Origin: Owenia fusiformis
Taxonomy: Eukaryota; Annelida; Polychaeta; Sabellida; Oweniidae
DNA: 64,000 bases
NCBI GenBank assembly: GCA_903813345.2
Contig: CAIIXF020000004.1
Coordinates: 16,229,513 to 16,293,512, forward strand
Reading direction: 5' to 3'
The notes under the pieces were generated by a model, which saw only the letters and a program-made list of their open reading frames with translations, was not told where the DNA came from and did no database searches. Below, piece by piece: positions 31,615 to 44,602 of the stretch (positions are counted from its first letter, which is position 1; each line of letters starts with the position of its first letter). A program made the position numbers and the translations under genes.

Positions 31615-34600
31615 TTATAACTCGTTGCTCCCATCCTGTCTGTAGACATCAACATTGTAAGCTACTCTCTTTCCTTTCAAAACTGCATTGTTTCTCATAA
31701 CAACCGTATCTATAGATTAAGAAAATATGTGTTTTTGGTTTTATAATAAATCCTATTAGAAAAGAGTCTAGATTGGGTCCTTTAGTTATGTCAATATATT
31801 ATATTTGTTCATTCTTCATATGGTAAACATATAATATCAAGAACATGAATTTAACACGATATCCCCGGGATTTATTTCGCTCCGTGTAACGCCATTCGGG
31901 TATTCTCAGAAAGATGTCTGAAATTCACTGTATTGTTGTAAGTTATTGATTGGCAATATAAGCAATCAATAACATATTGTAAGTGATATGGGAAGAAATT
32001 GTAACTTACATGTGCCAACCTTACTACATATTCTGCTTCCAGACTCTGGGCATACGTGGCAGTTCACCTTGGCCATTGGCTCGACGGGTTCAACTTCACC
32101 AGATGCGCCCTTAGAGTATTGAGTTCAATTATTTTTACAAATTAAGAGCAAATAGGCTTATGTTAACGTACGCCTAATTGAATAAACCTGTTATAGTGAT
32201 AAGATGGCTCCTACAAACAGGCTTGAGCACATGGTAAATTAGAAAGTTTGTACTGCCAAATTCCTTATGAGAAAATGTACGTATCAATATTTGGTAGATT
32301 ATATGAAGAACTGATTTAAAGTGATGTAACTGAATGGTATAACATTTTTATTCCATAGTTAGCATGATATTCAGAGGATAACATGTGAAAATAAAAGCAG
32401 TATTTTTGTAATCAGTGGTAAAATATGATATTTTTGACAAATTTTCACTTAACCATAGCATACGGTTTTTTGCCATGACATACGGCGCCGTATGCGATGG
32501 TTTATGGATTTTTTGCTACTTCAGACTCAAAACGAGGCTAAGTGTCAACATTGCCGGATCGTTTGAAAAATTCGAATTAAATCACTTAATTTCCGACGAT
32601 TCTGATGATGACTTTAACTATGGAATAAAAAGAACATCCTATGATTTACTCGTGATATGATTTTAATCCACTCATGGATGTTGATATCTGCACTCTTTCG
32701 CTACGCTCGCTCGTGCAGTTATCGTATCCATTCGTGGATAAAAATCATATCACTCATAAATCATAGGATATCCTCTATTTATTCCTAAACGACTGTCGGA
32801 TATTAGTTACTATTTTGGCGTTTTTTCATTTTCGACATATTTCTGCGGTACATCTATGTTTGTATTTTTCCTACAATGTAAAGCCAATGCCTTTACTTCG
32901 TTTGGTTGGTATTTGAATCAAATTCTTGAAGGTGGTTACTGACTTTGTTTTTTCAGCTAGAAAACAATTTAAGCCCCCATGTTAGAGTATAGCCACAATA
33001 AGGTGAGCTTTTATCATTCAGATATGTTAAAAATTGAACTACAGTGACCTATAATGTTTATTTTCTTAAAGTTGACAATGGTTAGTAAACTAACGTGTGT
33101 GCGAAGAATTTGAGAGAATCCATCCTCCTAATGCTCTAATCGCCTACAAGCTTATTTTTTCCAATGATTTAATCGTACTCATATTAATCATTCATTTATG
33201 ATCCATATGTGCAGAACTATAAAAATCAATTTTTCTAAAAAAATGGCATTTTCCTACTAGAATACATGTTGATATCTTTCTACCAACTGTATCGTATATG
33301 TAATCGACAATGCACTAAGCTTACTACATAAGCAGTAAGCTTTTTCTTTGTATTAGTACTTGTACCGTCTTACATAAAAATAGATAAGTGCAAATACAGT
33401 TGAGAAACAAATAAAGTGGTCAGTAATGAAATTTGAACCACCAACCCGTCGCTACCCATCCTGTTTTTGCAATAAATCACCTATCCTTTTGTGTCTGGGG
33501 TTAGAAATTGGGATTTTCTGAGCGGTAGCTACAGCCACGGGGTTACAGCCACCTTAAACACATAAATTTCAATTGTGAGTACCCGCTCTCATCCATCGCT
33601 CACGAGTGGCTTCTTTGTCATTAAACTTCTTTGGAAGTTATAAAGACAAAGGGCGTATGGTTTAATATCTCAAAGCACTTTCTAGAAATCGAAACATGAA
33701 CTGAAAAAATATCTGGCTGATGAAGCTATTTATCCTTTTCAGCTTTCAACATCATCATATTTGAAAGATAGAGATAATTGAAATGTTATATGATCTTTCC
33801 TTTTCTTTAAGACATATTTCGTGAATCTCGAAGTTCTCCTTTGTTTTCAAATACTAAAGGATGAAGGAAATTAGTGCAAACGATTTTTGACAGTTGATAA
33901 TTTTTTGCGAGTAGTTTCTGGCTGTAAAAAATAAATGCATGTGAAAGACCAATGCAAAATTGTCAAGAAAAGTACAATGAATATTTCCAAGACCAATGGG
34001 ATTATCTCATAATTCGTGTTAATCCACCCATTAACATGCATGCTTCTTTCAAAATACAATCGTCATGTACTTGAACACACATGTTTCATCACATAAAATA
34101 TATAAATCATTCCATAAAGGGATTTACATGTATATTTGTTTGTTTTTTGAGTTTTTCCGAAAAAACAACCTCTAAAATTGCACGTTTACAGAAATAATTT
34201 AGAAGTGGTGCAAATTACCGTGAACATTGTTCAAGACAAGAGGTTTCATAAGCTGACCCTCGGTCCTGGAGTGTGGACGATACTCAGCAATGTTTCCGGT
34301 AAACGGTTTCTGTTTTTGAATCTCTCGATTTTTGTCGATCCTGTTTCTTTTCATTTTCTCCTGGATTTTGTCCTACTTGAGCCATGGTTCTATTTGATTT
34401 ATTTTGTTTAAGTTGAACTCGGTTAGAATATCTCTGACCAGACACATTTTGCAAAGTAAACTAAACAAGTAGCAACCTTAAAGATGTAAAAGAACTGTAG
34501 ATAGAATCTCAGCACTAGTGGTAAGCGAAAGTTTTGCTCACTTTTTGGGTCTGGGGCACAAAACAGGTGGTTTGTCACATTTAACAGCGTTACAACTGTA

Positions 34601-37600
34601 TTGGGCCTGCTGTTTGGTGCATCACTTTTAAACTTCCAAGCATCAGATGTTGAAAAGCTTAAAATGACGCATAGGGAACCAATTTTAGGGCAACGATGTC
34701 GGTGAGATGGTTATCCGTAGACGACCATATATAGTTACCCTGCTACACATGATGTACTGTATCTCTGGGGGCTCTATGGCGGATCCGGGGGGGGCCCATG
34801 GGGCCCGGGCCCCCCCCCCCTAAGGTTGGCCCAAAAAAAAAAGAAGTTGGGCCCAAAAAATGTTTAGGCCAAAAAAGGCCTTAAGGCCCCAAAAAGTGGG
34901 CCTTTTGGTCATTATTAGGCCTTCTAAGGCCTTATTTTTTTAATTTAGGCCAAATTTTGAAGAAAATGGGCCTCAAATTTTCAAAATTTGGGCCCACTTT
35001 TTCGGTTTTAGGGGCCCAAAAAAGTTTTTTCTGTATTCTCAAATTTGGGCCCCCCCCCCTTGTTGCTTCCTGGATCCGCCACTTGGGCTACCTAGGTTCA
35101 ATTATACGGATACAAGGAAATGATCATTACACGATGTTTCATGTCATGTAGAATGACCAATTTGATGTTTTCCTTCTTATCCCAAAACGCTAGGAATTGA
35201 AAATCTGGTTTGAAGTGTGCTTGAGTCCGTCTGGATATTATCATGTGATATTGTAAAATCACATGGTATCAATTTTGTTATGATAACGTTACTACAAGTT
35301 TTTCATTACAGGTCGTGTAGAACATCGTTGCTTGATTTATAGCAAAAACATTGACTTTGACACGTTGTTGGCCTTGCTTTTTTTAATAGATCTCATATCT
35401 TAGCAGTACCTGTTCAAAAAATCCCAAAAGACATATTTTACAATACCACTGTTCCACAATTTGTTACTTTGAAGGAACGTCAATGTAAAAAAAATGGATT
35501 CCTGGTTACGAATTTTTTGTTTTCTTGATTAAAACCTACTTATAAGTCAAGTTGCAGATTATATTCGGCATAAAGCTAGAAGATGTAGTCTAGTTTTAAT
35601 AAGTTTCTTCAATTTGGAATTTGTTTTTGAAATGAAGCTGCAATTCATATATTTAGCCCCTCGCTTTCGTTACATTGACGATTGTCCGTTAAACAAAACG
35701 ACATAAACACAAATATTTAAGCACAAGTGCCAAAGAGAAAGGAACAAAAGTTGTAATGGAACTTAGCAAGAAAAAGCAAACTCTTAGTGCATACCAGTTT
35801 CGCTACGCTCGCTCGTGCAGATATCGTGATATCCATTCGTGGATAAAAATCATATCACTCATAAGTCATAGGATATCCTCTATATATTTAAATCATAAAA
35901 AAAATTCAAAAATATGAAGTAGATAATATTACCTTAAAATTTATTCCAATTTCAAGCTCTCCGTCCTTACTTAGTACGACCCAACTGGAAATAACAATAG
36001 ATACTTGTAAATGTACGACTATAAAACAGAAGTTGAACTTTAATTTTCGTTGTCATTACCAAATCAGTTAATATGTGATAAATCCGATGAAAAAATGATT
36101 TTTTTGAAAAGAAAGAATCACGACTTGTTTTGTTGCAGCTATTAAGATGTGTAATGTGTTTGCCTTTACCTGATTGAGAATCCCTTTGTTTCTACCTCTA
36201 CTGTAATGCTGATTTCTTGACCTCTTCCAATATCCACTTTGGTGTATTCGGAGTTCAATTCATATTCGGCAAAGTTAGGTGCCATATAATACGATTCTGG
36301 AACTTTACTGGGATAGTTTATCTAAAAGTCATAAAACGCTATAAATATGTGTTTAATTTATTTTATTAGATACTAATAACAAAGCCATTCTTATATAGAT
36401 GCAAACCGAAAACCTCGACGTATTTTTTATTTGTTTATCAGACTATTATTCGTTTTATATATAAAGGATAGGTATCGATATGGTGAACTGAATTCAACAA
36501 TGTTTTTCTCTTAAACAAATTATTGAAAACATTCTGTAAAAAACACGGTCCTTTGTGTAATGCTGACCGATTGGCAACAATTTAATGCAAAAATTATTTA
36601 TATATATTCTATATAACTGTTTTTGTTAACATTTTTAGTGCAATTGTTTTTTGTTCCTTTCTACCAATTCTTGAGAATGAAATACAATGTCTTTCCGAAC
36701 CTTGTTGGAATAAAATAGCATACACAACATTTTCTTAGACCTCTCAATATATTGGTTGATTTGACAAAAAGTATGCAAAACCCCCAAAATAGATGAAAGT
36801 TAAGATAAACCTTTTATTTCAAGATACTTTTTTAAAATCAACCAAACTTTCCTTTGTCAAATGAGGTTCGGATAGATGTTTCATTTCATTCCGAACATAT
36901 GATACCAAGAACAAAAGAAGTGTCTTATGTGTTTTCTAAAACAATATAGAGAAAAGTATATAAATATATTTCAAATCATAATGTTACCATCCAAAAGATG
37001 ACCATTAAATTGACAATGTGTTCATGTCAAAAGAGCCAATCAGAGATCAATCAGTATTACAATTATACATCACCTTGCTGCTAAACTTTGGATCGCCATC
37101 TTCATCTACCAAGGTTCCACCGTAATAACCTATCAGTTGGTCTTCATCTATAAACTTCTTTATATCATTTGTATCTAGAATAATAAGGTTATGCAGTTTC
37201 CGCAATTCAATATCGCTCATTTCAATATTTTGAAGGCATCGGAGATTTGTTGTTAATTAGGCCACGTATGCCCCCCCCCCCCCCACTCTTCCAACAAATA
37301 AACAAACCCTCTTCGAAGTTTTGGGTAATAAGAGATTAGATGCAAAACTGTAGTTTACCATGTGACCTAATTGAACAAATTAAATAGTAACATCATGGTG
37401 AAGTATTAATACCTATAGTCTTCATCATATAGTCTTATTACTATACCTTTCAATAATTCTATTTTCGAACGTGTCTTGGGTGGAATAAGCCTCTTTATAA
37501 GTTTGTAGAATATGTTCACGACTATCGAGCCTGAAACGTGACACAATGTATATATAATCTTATTAGTTTCTATTTGTACTTTGATTATGTCCTTTAAATA

Positions 37601-40600
37601 TAGTCCGCATCGTGTTAGCACGGATTCGCAATCCATTCCTTCATGTCCGTAATATAAAATTATTATGTGTTTGTTATCAATTATCATGTGTTTGTTACCA
37701 ATTATCATGTGTTTGTTACCAATTATTATTACGTCATTCCATCAGAATCTTAAGTTGAGATAAAATATTTCAAATTACCGTTTAATACTATCATTTTACT
37801 GACAAACTCAGGAAAGTAGTTATCAACGGCTCCGTAAGCTCCATTTAAAATGTCAAGACCTGAAAAATAAAAAATGTGGCTTGAACATGTTTATTATTCA
37901 CTTTTTACAGGCCTGAGATATACTAGACCTGTTGAATTATGGTTTAAAATGATAACTAAAATAAGTAGAGACGCAATGTGTATTTCCAATATAAACCATG
38001 CCACATTTGATGAATGGATGAAACTGGTATGAGGATATACATGGGCGTAGCCAGCTTTTAGCTATAGTCAGGGGGTTCGATCGCCACAAAAAATAAGGGT
38101 TTTCAGTCAGGGGTGCGATCATGGTATAACTGCAAGCCAAAAATTAAGATTTGTTATGAATTTTGCAAAAATTGACGCAATTGCAAGTTCCTTCAAAATT
38201 GAGCTAGAAGCTTCAAATAAAAAGCATTGTAAAAAATTAAGAAGTTTTGGTATGTCTTGTATTTTTGTTAATCCCACTTTTCATAAGTTATTTACATATT
38301 TGCTAAAAAGCTCTCAGAATGAAATTTAAACCAATTGGTGGTTTGCTTTACTGGAAATGAGAGTTTACAAAAATGAAAATTTAAGCCACATACTTGGTTT
38401 CGATATCATATTCATCCCAATGTTATTGTAATCAATAATGGCCGTCACTCCTTTGTATGGCTGAAAAACATTTGGACATTTAAAGTTTTTAGGTCATTCA
38501 AACCAACTATCTATTTTCCTATTTCAACTAAGCTAGTTTTCAATAACACCTTTTGGCCAGGTAAAACAAGAGAGTCAAGGTTTGTTAGTATACTCGTCGG
38601 TAAACTGATAAGAGTTTAGGTTCACATGTATGTTCTAGATTCAATAGTTGATCACCAATTCCCCCCTAACCAAAGATGTTTATATCACAACGATGACTGA
38701 AGATGCTTCGAGGAACCAATCAAATTCCTTGAAAAATCGTTCATACTTCGTGCAGTGCTTACTTTTGAGGTAGTTTTTGCTACAGCATCAGCCATTTCCA
38801 TTCCACGGCAGATAATTGAAACCCAGTCCTTCGTTTGACAACACTGACTCAACCCTTAATTAAAACGTAAGACATTTGAAAATGAATGCAAAGATCACCG
38901 GGAGAGCACCGATGCTCCGCAATCGAGGATGACCAAAGAAGCGTCAATGAACTAATCAAATTCTTTGAAGGGTTAGATCTTCTGTCATCTTCGGATGCTG
39001 TCAGAACTTGTTACCGCATTAAGCAACATAGATACATGTATATATTCTATCAAATCAGGATATCGTTAAATATAATAAGGTAGTTAAAAATTTGCCTCGG
39101 TTTATCATGCAGTTCACTTAATATAACGTCACGTGGACTCCTAATTGTAAGAAGCAACGTAATTGGTCTAGATTACCAATACCATGTTCCAATCAAGTGT
39201 TGTGCTGTTATGGTCAGACACGTGGTCAAATATCATGCATCAAACTCATTTACTCCATCTGATCATTAATTAATCAAGTACCTTTAAAGTCAGCACCGTC
39301 ATAATTGACATAGACAACTGGACTTCCATCTTTAGCTCTTCCAATAGGGAGAGATATCAACGGTGCAAATTGGGCAAAGTCGGGAAACGGAATATTGTCT
39401 CGGTTTTCAACGTCGGTTTCTTCCCGCCATTTTAGGCACTGTAAAAGCCATGTGTATTTTCAAAAACAAACGGAAAATAAAACATGGACTATATACATGA
39501 TACAGGGTGTCAAATAAGTCCCGTCCCCCCCCCCCCTCTACAGCCAAAGCAAAGATATTTTGTACCAAGTGTGATGTATCATTGGAAAGGTCTTCCAAAG
39601 TTACGTTGATTGGCATATATCTGACACATGTCAATTAATCTCAGAAATTTTTACATTGTATCAATTGAGGTGACCATATGCCTAGAAACATGGCAATTTA
39701 GCGTATTTGGCACGATTTTAAGAATCGTGTATAAGAAAGGTCACGGGACCAAGATATGACTAAATATGTTTATGGCAGTGAATTTAACCTATTTCTGGAT
39801 AGGGTTAGATGTGTAGAAAATAGAGGTGCAAGGAAAGTGGTGAAAACCTTTTTGTAACAAGTGGAATGTGAAAAAGATTAACTTTTTGATGTATTTCTGA
39901 GGTCATATCCTTGTCATTTTGACGCAAAAAAGCTACTTAAAGGAGGGCACGTTAATTTTAAAGGACATCATAAAAATATAGGTAAATTTCAACCAAAATA
40001 CATGAGAGTTGGTGATTTAACATAACTTTGGATGATCTTTCCAATGGTATATCACACTGGGTACCTTCTGTAAAGGTTTTAGCTGTAGCAGGGGGGGCGG
40101 GGCTTATTTGACACCCTGTATAAGGGCGGCCGGTAGTTAGTGTACAGAAAAGTCGACGCAACACATTTAAATACGCGAAGAAAAGATTAGGGCGAAATCA
40201 TATAAAAAGTAACCCAATATTACTATTTTATTCTAAAAATGTATTTTTCATTTTATTCTCATACCCAGCGAATGCCTGGGTCACATTTGTTCCGATCCAT
40301 CGGCCGGCGCCCGGCCGATTGAGTGTTTTGCTCAATATTGTATTCAGTTTTGAACAAAATACTCAATCGGCCGGGCGCCGTAGTGAAAATCGGAGCAAAT
40401 GTGACCAAGGCATAATGAAACATGCAAATTAAAGAAATAAACTAATTAACTAATAGACCTGAAGTAAACTAGTGCTACTGTCCATACCTGCCGTAACATA
40501 TGTTCAGCTTTTGTTACGTCAAAATCACGAGCTGGAATTGTGTACAATATGCTGTCAAACGCTCTTATAATGAAAACAGGGTATTAGCAGGAACAAAAAT

Positions 40601-41834
40601 AATCTTGGTGGACCGGAACATGGTTCACTTATGAATGCTCCAATTATATACGTTTTTAATTTGGTTACCTGTTGCAATAGTGCTTATTTTTCAAAAAGAC
40701 TTTGTAGCCATCATTATTGCATAAACGCTTGAAGGTTTCATCTTTCAAAACTAATAATGTTAGCATTGATTAAAAATTCTCATTTTATTCAATCGAAAAC
40801 AACAATGTATTGCATATTGATTAACCATTATTTTATAAAGATAATTATTTATTTCATTTGGTTAGTAGATCTATAGGGGAGTGATAAAATTGCAAGCAAT
40901 ATGTTAGTTGACATATCAATGTAATCCTTACAATCTAAAACATTTTTTTCAGAAGATCCACGATATGTTATCAATTTTTGATGTTGCTTAAGTTTCAAAG
41001 TGCAAAATTTGGGGGGGATAATTATGATTTAAAATATATTAAACCATATTAAAGAAAACTGAAAACATCATTGTAAAAACGTTTTCTATAGAAGATTAAA
41101 CAAAGAATGATATGAGTCCAAAATATTCTTAAACTGAAACACTTTGTGCCAAGACACAAGCAAGAGACAAATTCAACATCTTGCAAGATCTGATACTACC
41201 TTTAAATTATGATGTGATCTCACCTCTAAGGAATCGCAATAGGTACTCTTTGTCGACTACTGCATTAGATGCTACATCAGAAATATTTTCCTTCATCTAA
41301 AATATATGAGGGTTATGTTATTGGAGGTTTTGGATATGGGTCATATCCAGAGGGAAGTATAGTTATCGAGGGCCCGGATGGACCGAGGTAAAATATCTTA
41401 TTTTCCGAGGGATATATCCCATATTCAAAACCGAGCATCGCATAACTAACTTATCCTATGACAAGTGAAGTTTGACGAGTGAAATTTTCAGGACACCCAT
41501 ATCCAGATTTGTTTTCTTTGAAATGTCCGATTGCATTGTCATTATTTTCGAGAAATCCATCAATATTTTTGTCAAGAAAATTCTATTGTCTGCTGCATCC
41601 ATTTTGACCCCAATTGTCATAGGATAAAGAGAGATTAATAGGTTCAGAATGAGATTATCTCGCAGCTAATATAATATACATGTATTTGCCTGGCTACGCC
41701 AATGAAATTGGTAAGTCAACAAATTAAAGTAAATGTGGTAAAAAACTTTGCGTTTTACAGCATGTAAACAAAGTACTTACGACATCTAAAGCCTTAGACT
41801 GTTCTTCATTGAGATCGTCGCTGAAACCGCTCAT
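31615..41834 (-). CDS. SEC14L: SEC14-like protein (CRAL-TRIO + GOLD), copy A, 13 exons
   Basis: Exons in transcript order: 41834-41781, 41296-41224, 40531-40488, 39438-39282, 38854-38763, 38460-38394, 37859-37779, 37530-37447, 37174-37074, 36321-36170, 35984-35933, 32109-32010, 31709-31615; 383 residues, all GT-AG, frame kept throughout. It starts MSGFSDDLNEEQ. The CRAL-TRIO N-terminal region has KEYLLRFLRARDFDVTKAE. The CRAL-TRIO domain runs about residues 75-245, with YKGVTAIIDYNNIGM and LIGYYGGTLVDEDGDPKFSS. The GOLD domain fills the rest (SKDGELEIGINFK, GKRVAYNVDVYRQDG). Intron phases are identical to copy B. Length matches vertebrate SEC14L2-4 (about 400). It likely acts in cytosolic lipid binding or transfer. 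No AATAAA was seen within 300 bp after the stop. Confidence 0.92.
32636..32769. repeat. Foldback repeat with GCTACGCTCGCTCGTGC core
   Basis: ATCCTATGATTTACTCGTGA on the left pairs with the right end (TCACTCATAAATCATAGGAT). The arms continue through GATATGATTTTAATCCACTC and its mirror. The centre contains CGCTACGCTCGCTCGTGC. A half copy lies at 35800-35879. Both are in intron 11 of SEC14-like copy A. Confidence 0.7.
34774..35084. mobile_element. 311-bp GGCCC-rich MITE, GGCGGATCC termini, TSD GGGCT
   Basis: The ends carry TGGCGGATCC and GGATCCGCCA, and the interior is made of GGGCCCAAAA/AAGGCCTT motifs. GGGCT flanks both sides (34769-34773, 35085-35089). Same family, opposite orientation, as 55445-55748 and 59081-59338. 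Confidence 0.85.
35800..35879. repeat. Half copy of the 32636-32769 repeat
   Basis: CGCTACGCTCGCTCGTGCAG through ATCCATTCGTGGATAAAAAT to CATAGGATATCCT is nearly identical to the right half of the foldback repeat. The preceding 100 bp (GCACAAGTGCCAA block) resembles 44250-44320. Confidence 0.65.
37661..37731. repeat. Short tandem repeat, about 21-bp unit, three copies
   Basis: AATTATCATGTGTTTGTTAC repeats three times with slight variation. It lies in intron 7 of copy A, the intron that in copy B carries the 61-bp splice-acceptor minisatellite. Confidence 0.7.
39503..40118. mobile_element. 616-bp mariner-like MITE, CAGGGTGTC termini, TA target
   Basis: CAGGGTGTCAAATAAGTCCC at the left pairs with GGGGCTTATTTGACACCCTG at the right, and both sides are flanked by TA. 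CAGGGTGTC tips with TA duplication are characteristic of mariner-derived MITEs. It lies in intron 3 of copy A, close to exon 4. A shorter relative is at 6048-6312. Confidence 0.85.
40274..40411. mobile_element. 138-bp foldback MITE
   Basis: GCCTGGGTCACATTTGTTCC at the left pairs with GGAGCAAATGTGACCAAGGC at the right, and the arms extend about 55 bp through CGGCGCCCGGCCGATTGAGT. No target duplication was resolved. It lies in intron 3 of copy A. Confidence 0.75.
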
Positions 41835-44197
41835 TGTATTATTTATTGTTTATAGGTGTTGACTGTTATACATCCACAGCTGCCGATTCCTGATAATTTG
41901 TATGTCCATGTATCGAAAAAATACTATTCTAACACGTGTTTATGAATTATATGTCAATTGCTGTGTCCTATGCGGGTACAGCGATTATTGTGTTTCAGGG
42001 CTTATATTCTGAATGTCAAAACATATACATTCCCCTCCATTATTATATTTTCTGAAAATCAAGGCTCGAGGACTATCACACCAACAGGTTGAACATATGA
42101 GCATGGGACACTCACGTATATTGAAGGAGTTTACATGAATTAAATGTTATGAAAATGAATCTATTTTAAGATTTTGATGTATGTGTTACTTTATAAGTCA
42201 AAGGATGCATACTTTCATTAGCTTTCATTAGCCTTTATTATTCCTGATAAAGGTGGATATATCGGACATCTCCTTCTACAGATTTCTTCATTTGAAGTGG
42301 GCAAAATCTGTTTATAGCTAATTATGACATCACAAATTGAAATTATCATCACTTCTATGTAGCATTCAAAATATTTGATATATGAATACATCTTACTAAA
42401 GCCCTATAAATTCCATTTCCATCTTTGGTATGCTACACATGGCCTTTGTTGTCCTAAATATTTTTAAGAATGTTGCAGTGTTCCATTTTATAGCTCACCC
42501 TGTAGTATGTAGTACAAGCTCAAACATACACACACACGTACGCACGCACGCACAAACACACGCACGCACGCACACACACACACAAAGTACACAATAAACA
42601 GCATTATAAATTAATAAAGTTTTGAATTATGACTATCAGATATTTAGTAAATATTAATATTAAAACATCAACCGCTCTATATAGGGGAAAGCCATGATAT
42701 TAATAACCGCCATGGTGATTAAATACATGAAAGTTATATTTCCAATACAATGTGTACAAATTGATTTCTACATTATTAACAATGTATTTTAATAGTCATC
42801 ACCAATAAAATCCACGAGGATTGGTTCTCAACAATAAAAGCAGCAGGATACACACTGGACGACTAGTATCATATACATTTTTCATTTATTTCATTAAAAC
42901 AACATTTCTACATATCTTTGGTCATGACACCTATATAGGTGTATAATCGACCACATTTAAAATCATAAATCTAAAAAAATCGAGTGTTTGAAAGTTAAAT
43001 ACAATAAGAAAAAACCATAATTTGTCTCATGAATTATATCACCGGTAAATAATAATGTACAACATAGAGGATGGAATCACCTTATGCTTACTGAACATCA
43101 AAATCAATATTTTGATAATATATTTTCTTAAAAAAAAACTTTTTACATTATTAGTAAGTTTAATAGTGTATGAAGTTTTGTCCCAGATGATTCCACCTTG
43201 TACTTTGGTATCTTAAACACTGTAATTGGTTTTGAATTTTGTTAGATGAACTTGTTTTATTGTACTTAAACATCAGAAATAACCATCTAAGATTTACCCA
43301 GCATGCCTAAGACTCATGGGTTCATCAAAATGTCCAATCATTCTGTCGAGTTGTTTGTCTGGAAATACCAAGACGAGAAGATTGACGATTGAGCCCACAT
43401 TTAAAACCGTGTTACGTTGCCAGAAGAGTATAACATACGTTTCGCTGGGAAACCAATGAACTCAGGAAACAAACAACGTACGAAGACTCATTTGACGAGT
43501 TAGAGCCTATTTGCATGTATGTTTCATTTGTCTACCATGTTGTGGCTGATGTTTCGCCAAGCCTATTTCAAATCACTCTATTTTTCATTGAGAATGTACT
43601 TTTCATAATGTATCTCCATCAAAAATACTTAAGTATATATAACATATTTCTATCACCTAAATACGTATGTACATATGAATCTTTAAACTTGGGTATTGTT
43701 CTTTGGACCACCCTGTATATACATTTTGCTATAAATACGAACAACAGTTTATCCATCCATCGAACGTAACCGTTTGTTTATGAATCTTTGCCTTTATGTT
43801 GAACGGGGTGATTGTTTTGCTATTTTACATCAATTTTCATCTTGTTATAGTTGTCTGTGTCCTCTAAAAATGGCAATTTTATTGTAACCAATCATGAGGC
43901 AACTTCCTGGCCTGCAAAATATGTTAATTCAAACTAAAAGCATTCACTTATTTTCAAATCCTGGCAAAGTCCATATATGCACGTATACAGTGTATGTATG
44001 ATTTGTAGAATTGATATTCCAGCAAAATCGACACAATATCACGTTCTGCATTTAAAATGTATAAACACAAGTCTTTAATGTTGATTGTCAAAATGAGGCA
44101 TCATGCAAACCATCACTCCTGCAAAAAAATAATTTAACATTAATATCGAATCAGAGTATATCGCTTGTAACCCGGGCTTTATCAAATAAAACATAAT
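41835..44197. other. Intergenic region between SEC14-like copy A and ZNFX1
   Basis: It holds the upstream region of copy A (start codon at 41834) and the 3' flank of ZNFX1. I see a (CA)n/(CGCA)n microsatellite at about 42527-42590 and a short ORF at 43515-43769 without recognisable content. No gene is supported. Confidence 0.4.
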
Positions 44198-44213
44198 TTT
44201 ATTCCATTTTATT
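44198..44213 (-). terminator. Two AATAAA polyadenylation signals for ZNFX1
   Basis: On the minus strand AATAAA occurs at 44208-44213 and again at 44198-44203, about 390 bp after the ZNFX1 stop codon (44603-44605). This implies a 3' UTR of roughly 400-430 nt. Confidence 0.5.
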
Positions 44214-44602
44214 TATCAAATTGTAAAGTATATAATAAATATGAATGCACAAGTGCCAAGGGGAAAGGCAAAAATTGTTACAGAACAAAGCAAGAAAAGA
44301 ATACACCTAAGAGTAAACCAGTCATAAGGATTTAGAAAACTAATCCAGACTATCCCAAATTATGTACCACTGTTACTTTGTCCTCTGGAAGTACCGATCG
44401 TTATTAGGTCAGGGAATCAAGAGGAAAATAACTTTTATAAATAATGAAAGTAAATGAAATATCAATTGAACAATATGTATCATATTCCCTTTCAAACAAC
44501 AGGGAACATTGAAATAAAATATGTTTCGGGTCAGATATGTAAATGTATACTATTCTAGTATTTCATTCCACTAGTACAATAACTCACCATAATGTTATTG
44601 CT

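Noticed and set aside
38040-38140. GGGCGTAGCCAG block as another complete MITE
   Set aside because: It resembles one end of the CAG-tipped elements, but no partner end or target duplication was found.
42527-42590. (CA)n/(CGCA)n run as a regulatory element
   Set aside because: It is an ordinary microsatellite with no other signal around it.
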